From NCBI GenBank assembly GCA_017983495.1, contig JAGOBH010000002.1, positions 248,001-312,000 on the forward strand: a stretch of DNA of 64,000 nt. The letters are read 5' to 3'. Both the position numbers and the translations under genes were made by a program. Below are positions 56,150 to 64,000 of the stretch, piece after piece; position 1 is the stretch's first letter, and the number at the start of each line of letters is the position of its first letter. The stretch is from Pyrinomonadaceae bacterium. GTDB taxonomy: Bacteria > Acidobacteriota > Blastocatellia > Pyrinomonadales > Pyrinomonadaceae. The notes under the pieces are model-generated. The model made no database searches. It saw nothing but the letters and a program-made list of their open reading frames with translations, and had not been told where the DNA came from.

Positions 56150-56316
56150 TAGGACAAGTTTAACAAAGAATCCGAGACGGGTCATTAAGCCGTCGATGAG
56201 TAGCACTACTTTGCCCCGCGGCGACAGTGTGAATTTCGCCACGGGTGATTGACGCGGCATTCAAATTCAGCGAACGGGCGTGTTTAGGGACTTTTTGGTT
56301 GGTGATGTGATAGGTT

Positions 56317-56499
56317 TCAACCCGGCAGTTTGAAGATCTCCCAGTCCTTTCTGAGGCTCTGTTCGATCTCGGCGACGAGTTTTGCTTTGCCCTTTAGCTC
56401 GGGACGGACATAGGCATTGTTTAGTATATCGAACATTTTTACGAGTTCGATCGATACTGTCAGATAGACATCGTCTTTTTCTATTTGAGTTAGTGGCAT
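56317..56499 (-). CDS. 60-aa protein of unknown function
   Basis: A short soluble protein that I do not recognise, but which looks real: GGGGA lies nine bases before the ATG, and the sequence is a compact amphipathic helical pattern (VYLTVSIELVKMFDILNNAY, then KAKLVAEIEQSLRKDWEIFKL) with no low complexity. It is acidic to neutral and has no signal peptide or membrane helix. It lies 168 bases upstream of the deoxyhypusine-synthase-like gene on the same strand, so a shared transcript is possible. Confidence 0.55.
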   Translation of the reverse strand: MPLTQIEKDDVYLTVSIELVKMFDILNNAYVRPELKGKAKLVAEIEQSLRKDWEIFKLPG

Positions 56500-56620
56500 A
56501 ATATTTATCCCCGCGAACAGACTCCAATATCAACAAACATAAGATACGCTTCAGAAAATTCGAATACTGTGTGTTACCACACATAGGCGTAATTTTTCGT
56601 TCACGGAGGGGATGCCACGA

Positions 56621-57937
56621 CTAGGCGAGTGATTCGGCGTCAGGATCCTCGGTCTCGACGGCCTTTCTCAGACGGAGAAGGTTCAGGCGCTTTTCGTCGG
56701 CCATTAGGATCTCGACATTGAGGCCGCGGATAGTCAGGGTTTCGCCGACCTTGGGGACGTAACCGGCCTCGCTGGTGACCAAGCCAGCGAGTGTCGTGTA
56801 GTCTTCGTCCTCTAGCTCAAGGTCAAAGAGGCGTTCGATCTTGTCGATCTCGGTCGAGCCGATGACGTCCCAGTAGCTGCCGTCGCCTTCCATGATCTCG
56901 ATGATCTCTTCGTGTTCGGTATCTTCGTCCTCGATCTCGCCGACGATCTCTTCGATAATGTCCTCGACCGTTACGATGCCGGCGACGCCGCCGTATTCGT
57001 CGATGACGACCGCGATCTGAACGTGATTGAGCTGCATTCGCTTAAGCAATTCCGACGCGGTGATAGTCTCGGGGACAAAGAACGCGTCACGGAGCACGCT
57101 GTCGACCGGCTGTTCTTCGTTGCCTTCGGCCCATGCCTGCAGCAGATCGCGGACGTAGATCAGGCCTATGATGTTGTCTATCGATTCGCGATAGACTGGA
57201 ATGCGGGAGTATTTTTCCTCGATGATCAACTCGCGGGCGTCCTTGATGGTCGATCCAGCGGCTATTGCACAGATCTCGGTCCGCGGTGTCATTATCTCGC
57301 CGGCACGCGTGTCGGAAAACTCGACCATCGTCTCGATCATCTCGCGTTCGCTCTCTTCGATAATGCCCTCGGCTTCGCCGACTTCCATCAGGGCGTGAAA
57401 ATCGTCGTCATTATCGTCCGAGCGGTCGTCCGCCGCGTCGGGAGCGACGCTTTGCTCAAGCCGCTGCTCGAGACGCGATTGCCGTTTCGAAGCGAACGGG
57501 CTGACGACTGCCGAGGCGATCGCATACAACGGCCTGGCGGCGGGCAGAATAAAGAGCAGTTTTTCTTCGGTATTATTCCTGATCAGTAGCCGCGGCACGA
57601 TCTGCCGGACGATCACCGTCAGGCTCAGGCCGATAACGAGAGCGTAAGCGAACAGTGCGAGCGGCTCATTGGTATAACGCTGGATTATCAGCGTCAGAAC
57701 AACGGCGAAGGTAACTAGAAGGCTCTGAATTGTGGTAGAAATGGCAAAGCGAAAGCGCGGGCGATTTTCGAGTATCTCGCGGAGGAATATCGCGGAACTT
57801 ACCTTTTTCTCGGCCTCGACGTCCGAGGCAAGCCGACGCAGACTCACGTCAGACAGATGAGTAAACGCCATGTCGATCGTGGCCAGAAACACCAGACTCA
57901 ACAAGATCAAGACGGCGAATACCAACTCAAGTTCCAT
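56621..57937 (-). CDS. CorC/HlyC-family protein with CNNM transmembrane and CBS domains
   Basis: A 438-residue inner-membrane protein. The first about 140 residues form the DUF21/CNNM-type transmembrane domain (three hydrophobic helices, e.g. LELVFAVLILLSLVFLATIDM); two CBS domains follow (about 205-335, MTPRTEICAIAAGSTIKDAR then RDAFFVPETITASELLKRMQ), and a C-terminal transporter-associated CorC/HlyC domain closes it. Relatives act in magnesium or cobalt homeostasis; the older hemolysin label is historical. It lies 72 bases from zwf on the same strand. Confidence 0.9.
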   Translation of the reverse strand: MELELVFAVLILLSLVFLATIDMAFTHLSDVSLRRLASDVEAEKKVSSAIFLREILENRPRFRFAISTTIQSLLVTFAVVLTLIIQRYTNEPLALFAYALVIGLSLTVIVRQIVPRLLIRNNTEEKLLFILPAARPLYAIASAVVSPFASKRQSRLEQRLEQSVAPDAADDRSDDNDDDFHALMEVGEAEGIIEESEREMIETMVEFSDTRAGEIMTPRTEICAIAAGSTIKDARELIIEEKYSRIPVYRESIDNIIGLIYVRDLLQAWAEGNEEQPVDSVLRDAFFVPETITASELLKRMQLNHVQIAVVIDEYGGVAGIVTVEDIIEEIVGEIEDEDTEHEEIIEIMEGDGSYWDVIGSTEIDKIERLFDLELEDEDYTTLAGLVTSEAGYVPKVGETLTIRGLNVEILMADEKRLNLLRLRKAVETEDPDAESLA

Positions 57938-58009
57938 ATCTACTCAATTCTAGGTAGTTTCGACTGTTAATCAAGTCAGGATAAACGGCGTCGAACCGCG
58001 TCGTGCGCT

Positions 58010-59521
58010 TTAATCTACTAAATTCTTCCAAGAACGGCCGTCATTTTCGAGCAGGGCATCGGATTGAGCCGGGCCCCAAGAACCCGCCGCGTAGTTAGGA
58101 AACTGACGCGCGGGCAATGCTTTCCAAACGTCGAGAATCGGCGTGACAATGCCCCAACCGGCCTCAACCATATCGGCACGTTGAAAGAGTGTCGCGTCGC
58201 CGATCATGCAGTCAAAGAGCAGGCGTTCATAGCCGGTGCTGACCTGTTCGCCAAAATGATCGAGATAATTGAAATCCATATCGACCGCACCCATATTGAC
58301 GATCGGGCCAGGGATCTTGGCACCGAAATGGAGCGTGATGCCTTCGTCGGGCTGAATATGGATGACGAGGCGGTTGGTCGTTAGCTTTTCGATCGGAGTA
58401 TCGCGAAATAGCATGAACGGAGCCTTTTTGAACTGGATAACGATGCTCGAATGACGGGTCTGCATCCGCTTGCCGGTGCGTATGTAAAACGGCACGTCCG
58501 CCCAACGCCAATTGTCGATCGCGAGTTTGAGGGCCGCGAACGTCTCAGTGTTTGAAAAAGGAGCGATCTTGTCTTCGCTTCGATATCCGGGAACCTTAAC
58601 ACCGTCGATCTCACCCTCGGCGTACTGGCCGCGGACGGAGCTGTGCATTACATCCTCCGGCGAAAACGTGTGGATCGCCTGCAGTATCTTTGCCTGTTCG
58701 TCGCGGACCGAATCGGCCTCGAACGAGACGGGCGGTTCCATCGCGGTCAGCGTCAGGAGTTGGAGAATGTGATTCGGGATCATGTCGCGCAACGCACCGG
58801 CCGAGTCGTAATAACCGCCCCGAAGCTCAACGCCGAGTTTTTCCGCAACGGTGATCTGAACATGATCGATGTAATTGCGATTCCAGATCGGCTCGAAAAT
58901 GCTGTTACCAAAGCGGAAGACGAGTATATTCTGCACCGTCTCTTTGCCGAGATAGTGGTCGATGCGGTAGATCTGGCGCTCTTTTACGATCTTGAGCAGG
59001 TCGGCGTTGAGCTTTTGTGCGGATGCGAGATCGTGGCCGAACGGCTTTTCGTAAATGAATCGCCGCCAATTGCCGTTCTCCTCTTTCCCGAGGCCGTTCT
59101 TAACTATCTTTTGTGTGACATTCGCGAACAATACGGGTGGCGTCGCGAGATAGTAGAAATAATTGTCGGGGATCTGATGCGTGGTCGTCACTTCGCCGAT
59201 CAGCTCCTTCAAGTCGGCAAACAGTTTTTTATCGTCGTCAAAATCGCCGCCGGTGTAATAGGTGCGTTGCTCGAACCAATTGAGGATCTTCTCGTCAGGC
59301 CCATTCGGGATAAATTCACGCAGATGATCGGTCATTTGCTTGCGAAACTCTTCCGATGACATCTCCTGGCGGCCGACGCCGACAATCGCGAACGTGTGCG
59401 GCAGAAAGTCCTCTTTGGCAAGGTTGTAAAGAGCCGGGAAGAGCTTTCGCTTGGTCAGGTCGCCGGTCGCACCGAAAATGACCATGACGCACGGATCAGC
59501 CGTTTTCTTTGTGTCGCTCAT
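58010..59521 (-). CDS. zwf: Glucose-6-phosphate 1-dehydrogenase
   Basis: A 503-residue NADP-linked enzyme that opens the oxidative pentose phosphate pathway. The nucleotide motif [20 protein letters not shown] begins at residue 15, and the active-site signature [13 protein letters not shown] is near residue 190. Length is normal. No pgl or gnd gene lies beside it. It supplies NADPH, as does the pntAB transhydrogenase in this window. Confidence 0.97.
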   Translation of the reverse strand: MSDTKKTADPCVMVIFGATGDLTKRKLFPALYNLAKEDFLPHTFAIVGVGRQEMSSEEFRKQMTDHLREFIPNGPDEKILNWFEQRTYYTGGDFDDDKKLFADLKELIGEVTTTHQIPDNYFYYLATPPVLFANVTQKIVKNGLGKEENGNWRRFIYEKPFGHDLASAQKLNADLLKIVKERQIYRIDHYLGKETVQNILVFRFGNSIFEPIWNRNYIDHVQITVAEKLGVELRGGYYDSAGALRDMIPNHILQLLTLTAMEPPVSFEADSVRDEQAKILQAIHTFSPEDVMHSSVRGQYAEGEIDGVKVPGYRSEDKIAPFSNTETFAALKLAIDNWRWADVPFYIRTGKRMQTRHSSIVIQFKKAPFMLFRDTPIEKLTTNRLVIHIQPDEGITLHFGAKIPGPIVNMGAVDMDFNYLDHFGEQVSTGYERLLFDCMIGDATLFQRADMVEAGWGIVTPILDVWKALPARQFPNYAAGSWGPAQSDALLENDGRSWKNLVD

Positions 59522-59549
59522 ATCTTATCGCGGTGACTCTATGGTGAGA

Positions 59550-59981
59550 TCAGATTCCAAGCTTATCACGCAGTTCCAATTCGCGTGCGTTCATTTCGCC
59601 ATTGTCAGTCTCGTGGTCGTAGCCGCAAAGGTGGAGAACGCCGTGGAGTATTAACTGCTTGATCTCACCCTCAAGCGTCAGGCCGTTCTCGGTCGCCTGC
59701 TTTGCAGCTTGTTCGGCAGAAATTACGATGTCGCCAAGATTGTCTTTGTCGGGGTCGAACTCGTCGGGTTCATGAGGGAATGAAAGAACATCGGTTGTCG
59801 ACTTTTTCCCGCGAAAGAGCTCGTTTAGCTGTTTCATCCTGGCATTTCCGACAACCGCCACCGAAAAATAAAACCCACTTACCTCTGTTACGTTTTCGAT
59901 TAATACTGCACAGAAGGATTCGATCGATATAGTCTCGATTGGGTACTTTCGCTGCAGATTGAAAATTTGGATAGACGGCAC
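59550..59981 (-). CDS. ybeY: Endoribonuclease YbeY
   Basis: A 143-residue metallo-RNase that acts in 16S rRNA 3' end maturation and ribosome quality control. The zinc motif is H113-x3-H117-x5-H123 (HGVLHLCGYDH). The start is a GTG at 59981. It is third in a unit with phoH and a YcxB-like gene; if the reading-frame break in that gene is corrected, its stop would lie just four bases before this GTG, so translational coupling is likely. Confidence 0.93.
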   Translation of the reverse strand: MPSIQIFNLQRKYPIETISIESFCAVLIENVTEVSGFYFSVAVVGNARMKQLNELFRGKKSTTDVLSFPHEPDEFDPDKDNLGDIVISAEQAAKQATENGLTLEGEIKQLILHGVLHLCGYDHETDNGEMNARELELRDKLGI

Positions 59982-60031
59982 AGTATTAGACTACGGCAGA
60001 CATCTTTTCCTTTGCAAACGACTTAAAAGAC

Positions 60032-60493
60032 TCAAGGTCTTCGGGGGGAATCAAAGGCATCCTTTCTAACAAACAATGCGTTATGCGTGAAGTAGTAATA
60101 AATCGACTCATCAGTTTCTTCAACATGCGTGAAGTTCTTCCAGATTGCGATAGAGCTATTTCCAAGGTGAGTTATAATTACTCCTGCATTTGAGAGTTCA
60201 ACTTCGATAGGATCTTCTAGCAGATGCCTATACCTCTCTTCAAACGTCCTTGAAATGCGTTTATTCCAATAAACGCTAGTTAAGACGAAATAGGCAGCGA
60301 GATTAAACAAAAATATCCCAACTCCGACAAGAAGTTTTTCATTCAAGAACAGATATGCTGGAAAAACAATCGAATTGATCAGTAGGAATATGGAGTAAAC
60401 CCATCTTAGGACTACATCATATTGCCTTCCGGCTTGCAGACTTTCCGCAATAAACATGTAATCGGCTAAGCGAGGGACAAATTTGACCTTCAT
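60032..60493 (-). CDS. YcxB-like membrane protein, apparently truncated by a C6 frameshift
   Basis: A 153-residue protein with two membrane helices (about 33-50 and 56-72) and a C-terminal soluble domain resembling YcxB-like proteins (VELSNAGVIITHLGNSSIAI, ...YYYFTHNALFVRKDAF). The start at 60493 overlaps the phoH stop by one base (TGATG). The frame ends early at DSPRRP after a run of six C (60043-60048 on the plus strand as G). With five C, the reading continues as PEDLESFKSFAKEKMSAVV to a stop at 59986-59988. That ending matches the usual YcxB-like C-terminus. Either a sequencing error, a phase-variable tract or a programmed shift is possible. Confidence 0.75.
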   Translation of the reverse strand: MKVKFVPRLADYMFIAESLQAGRQYDVVLRWVYSIFLLINSIVFPAYLFLNEKLLVGVGIFLFNLAAYFVLTSVYWNKRISRTFEERYRHLLEDPIEVELSNAGVIITHLGNSSIAIWKNFTHVEETDESIYYYFTHNALFVRKDAFDSPRRP

Positions 60494-61458
60494 CACATGT
60501 CACCTTCTTTCTGGGAGTGCTCATCATAGGCTTTCACGATCATCTGGACGAGTTTGTGGCGGACGACGTCTTTTTCGGTGAAGTAAACAAAATCGATGCC
60601 CTCGAGGCCGGCCAGGACGGTTTCGGCTTCTTTGATGCCTGACTTTTGGCCGCGCGGAAGATCGATCTGGGTCTTGTCGCCGGTGACGACAGCTTTTGAA
60701 CCGAACCCGATGCGGGTCAGGAACATCTTCATCTGCTCGCTTGTCGTATTCTGGGCCTCGTCGAGAATAATGAAAGCGTCCGAAAGCGTACGGCCACGCA
60801 TAAATGCGAGCGGGGCGATCTCGATGATACGTTTTTCAAGCATCTTTGTGACCTTTTCGCTGTCGACGAGGTCGAACAGAGCGTCGTAAAGCGGACGCAG
60901 GTACGGGTCGACCTTTTCCTGCAGATCGCCCGGCAAAAATCCAAGCCGCTCGCCGGCTTCGACCGCCGGTCGGGTCAGGATGATCCGGCTGACCTGCTTT
61001 TTGAAAAGGGCATCGACGGCCATCGCGACCGCGAGATAGCTCTTTCCGGTACCGGCGACGCCGATTCCGAAAACGAGGTCGTTGTTTGCGATCGCCTCAA
61101 GGTACTTTCGTTGATTCGCGGTTTTCGGCGCGACCTGCTTCTTGCCCGTGGGGTTGAATCTGGCATTAAGAAAATGATCCTTAAGCCGGTACGCACGGTC
61201 TTCGGCGATCTGCTTGAACGCATCGCGCAGTTCCTTGTCGGTAAAGGTGCTGCCCTCGTCAAAAAGGTCGACAAAATCGCCGAGGATCTCTTCGACGGTC
61301 TTGATGTCGCGTTCGTCACCGTCGATGAGCAACTCGTTGCCGCGGGCGCCGATGGTCACGTCGAGCAGCGTTTCGAGGTATTTGATGTTTTGATCTTGGA
61401 CGCCAAATAGCGTATTCAAGCCTTGCGGAGGAAGTTCGAGTTTTCTTAGATTACCCAA
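60493..61458 (-). CDS. phoH: PhoH-family ATPase (YbeZ-like)
   Basis: A 321-residue cytoplasmic protein with an N-terminal KH-like domain (about 15-65) and a P-loop ATPase domain: Walker A G133-V-A-G-T-G-K-S140 and Walker [10 protein letters not shown] near 218-227. YbeZ/PhoH partners with YbeY in rRNA processing, which fits the gene order here (phoH, YcxB-like, ybeY). It is read away from atpD; the 269 bases between hold both promoters. Confidence 0.93.
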   Translation of the reverse strand: MGNLRKLELPPQGLNTLFGVQDQNIKYLETLLDVTIGARGNELLIDGDERDIKTVEEILGDFVDLFDEGSTFTDKELRDAFKQIAEDRAYRLKDHFLNARFNPTGKKQVAPKTANQRKYLEAIANNDLVFGIGVAGTGKSYLAVAMAVDALFKKQVSRIILTRPAVEAGERLGFLPGDLQEKVDPYLRPLYDALFDLVDSEKVTKMLEKRIIEIAPLAFMRGRTLSDAFIILDEAQNTTSEQMKMFLTRIGFGSKAVVTGDKTQIDLPRGQKSGIKEAETVLAGLEGIDFVYFTEKDVVRHKLVQMIVKAYDEHSQKEGDM

Positions 61459-61709
61459 TTATTTATATATCTGATCGAGCGTTGGATTTGATATCTTGAG
61501 GCTACTAGAACGCCTTGAGACTGTCAATAAAAAGCTGCTTACGTTCATGTAAATCTTTTTCAGAACGTTACTGTGGTAACGCACTCACTAATTCGAACGA
61601 GAACCACTACATCTTGGGTGCGGCTAAGTGGCCGTGTGCCTTTGCAAGCGTTTCGCCGAATGTGATAATCTTTCTCCTTTGTATTACACGCGTTTTTCGC
61701 ATCTATTAG

Positions 61710-63239
<1,530 letters not shown>

Positions 63240-63258
63240 AATGGGAAAAGTCGGAAGT

Positions 63259-63328
63259 GTGAAAATGTGAAAAAGTTAGGAAGCTGACCTTCTTCCTTTT
63301 TCACATTTTCACTCTTTCACTTTTTCAC
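63259..63328. repeat. Octamer tandem and inverted repeats between atpD and atpC
   Basis: Four tandem octamers of consensus TTTTTCAC occupy 63297-63328. Two copies in reverse orientation lie at 63259-63274 (GTGAAAAT GTGAAAAA). Together 63259-63275 and 63296-63312 form a perfect 17-bp stem, with an inner GGAAG/CTTC pairing. It replaces any Shine-Dalgarno site before atpC. Confidence 0.9.
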
Positions 63329-63337
63329 TTGAATCAT

Positions 63338-63739
63338 ATGCTTAAACTAGAAATTGTAACTCCTGAAAAACGCGTATTCGATGCGGAGGTTGATTCGGTT
63401 ACCGTTCCGACAACGACCGGTGAAGCCGGCATCTTGCCGAATCACGCACCGCTTATCTCTGCACTAAAACCCGGCATTCTCTCCTATTCAGTAAAGGGAG
63501 TTTCTGAGAAGTTCGCCGTCGCCGGCGGATTTGTCGAAGTTAACGCGAACAAGGTCGCCGTCCTTGCCGACACGGCAGAAACTGCTGAAGAGATCGACCT
63601 CAATGCCGCAAAGTCAGACCGTGAGAATGCGGAAAAGACTCTATCGGCAGCCGCATCAGGGTCGATCGAAGATAATGAGGCCGTCCGTGAGCAGCTTGCA
63701 GCAGCGAATGTTCGCATTTTGCTTGCATCCGGAAAGTAG
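63338..63739 (+). CDS. atpC: F1F0 ATP synthase subunit epsilon
   Basis: A 133-residue epsilon subunit, which regulates ATP hydrolysis and joins the gamma stalk. Family start LKLEIVTPEKRVFDAEVDSV and the beta-sandwich motif GEAGILPNHAPLISALKPG are clear, with the two-helix C-terminal segment about 85-133. The ATG at 63338 is used. A repeat-rich hairpin of 99 bases lies between atpD and this gene, and a terminator follows. Confidence 0.96.
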   Translation: MLKLEIVTPEKRVFDAEVDSVTVPTTTGEAGILPNHAPLISALKPGILSYSVKGVSEKFAVAGGFVEVNANKVAVLADTAETAEEIDLNAAKSDRENAEKTLSAAASGSIEDNEAVREQLAAANVRILLASGK

Positions 63740-63762
63740 TTTCATTCAAATCAATAGGATCA

Positions 63763-63790
63763 GGCGGAGGCATTTGCTTCCGCCTTTTTT
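63763..63790 (+). terminator. Terminator of atpDC
   Basis: GGCGGAGGC (63763-63771) pairs with GCTTCCGCC (63776-63784), followed by six T. Confidence 0.92.
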
Positions 63791-64000
63791 GCGTGGCAAC
63801 TTATGTCAAAACCCAAGCAAATAGTCTAATTGGTATCAATGTTGGCCATTGGAAAGACGTATCGGATGGATCGACTATTTTCACGAGATCAGGACACCAA
63901 CTAACCTGTTGACAACGCAAAAGAAAAGAGCTAAAGTTCCAACCAATTTTCTAAATAAAATTATTGACGCGTAAACTGCCGTTGACCAAGGGTCTGTAGC
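63791..64000. other. No gene recognised up to the window edge
   Basis: 210 bases downstream of the atpC terminator. No convincing coding frame, tRNA or repeat is visible; an upstream region of a gene beyond the edge is likely. Confidence 0.5.

Noticed and set aside
63297-63328. CRISPR-like array
   Set aside because: Repeats are eight bases without spacers; no cas genes in the window.

Overview
The window looks like a chromosomal segment of an Acidobacteriota bacterium, probably Blastocatellia/Pyrinomonadaceae-like. This is inferred from the protein families: an acidobacterial-type VWFA-related lipobox-free secreted protein, an Oar-like TonB-dependent receptor with an N-terminal carboxypeptidase-regulatory domain, BshC (bacillithiol), a bacterial deoxyhypusine-synthase-like protein, split glycine dehydrogenase (gcvPA/gcvPB), and secreted FG-GAP and BNR-repeat proteins. 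The cell is clearly Gram-negative in plan, with outer-membrane barrels and many Sec signal peptides. I found no rRNA, tRNA, CRISPR, IS element, prophage or integrase.

Layout. 1-3290 (minus): a B12-binding radical SAM protein cut by the window edge, a VWFA-related protein and a small secreted protein. 3606-10887 (plus): secreted M1 peptidase, metH, a saccharopine-dehydrogenase-like oxidoreductase and a translationally coupled metallophosphoesterase. 10959-13862 (minus): a secreted metzincin with six FG-GAP repeats. 14065-18784: PlsC-like acyltransferase, 14-TM MFS exporter, FHA/membrane/trypsin-like protein and a 2Fe-2S ferredoxin-like protein. 18873-29610 (minus): pntAB, a secreted unknown, a TVP38/VTT membrane protein and a glycine-cleavage cluster (gcvT, gcvH, gcvPA, gcvPB) with a 43-aa membrane microprotein and a Tat-exported class V aminotransferase between the two P-protein halves. 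29890-32448 (minus): a tight three-gene unit of exported proteins (TPR protein plus two unknowns).

32652-43834 (plus): larE without other lar genes, gdhA, an 809-aa barrel/OmpA-like protein, a BNR-repeat secreted protein, bshC and mutL. 44036-52937 (plus): ROK repressor, Oar-like receptor, 48-aa symporter accessory protein, SSS symporter and exported PIG-L deacetylase, ended by a terminator. I read this as a candidate uptake and processing locus for an acylated amino compound, and it is the best candidate here for an undescribed system. 53014-54501: argH. 54518-61458 (minus): biotin carrier protein abutting a deoxyhypusine-synthase-like gene, a 60-aa unknown, CorC/HlyC protein, zwf, and phoH / YcxB-like / ybeY. 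61728-63739 (plus): atpD-atpC on their own.

The most unusual sequence-level observations are: a perfect 18-bp inverted repeat inside the start of the metallophosphoesterase gene; near-identical hairpins right before the start codons of two adjacent genes; a six-C run that truncates the YcxB-like gene which otherwise would end four bases before ybeY; an octamer tandem/inverted repeat before atpC; a 23-bp tandem duplication carrying the gdhA ribosome binding site; and an ABCABC duplication of FG-GAP blades. All functional statements come from reading the sequence and general family knowledge; no database search was run.
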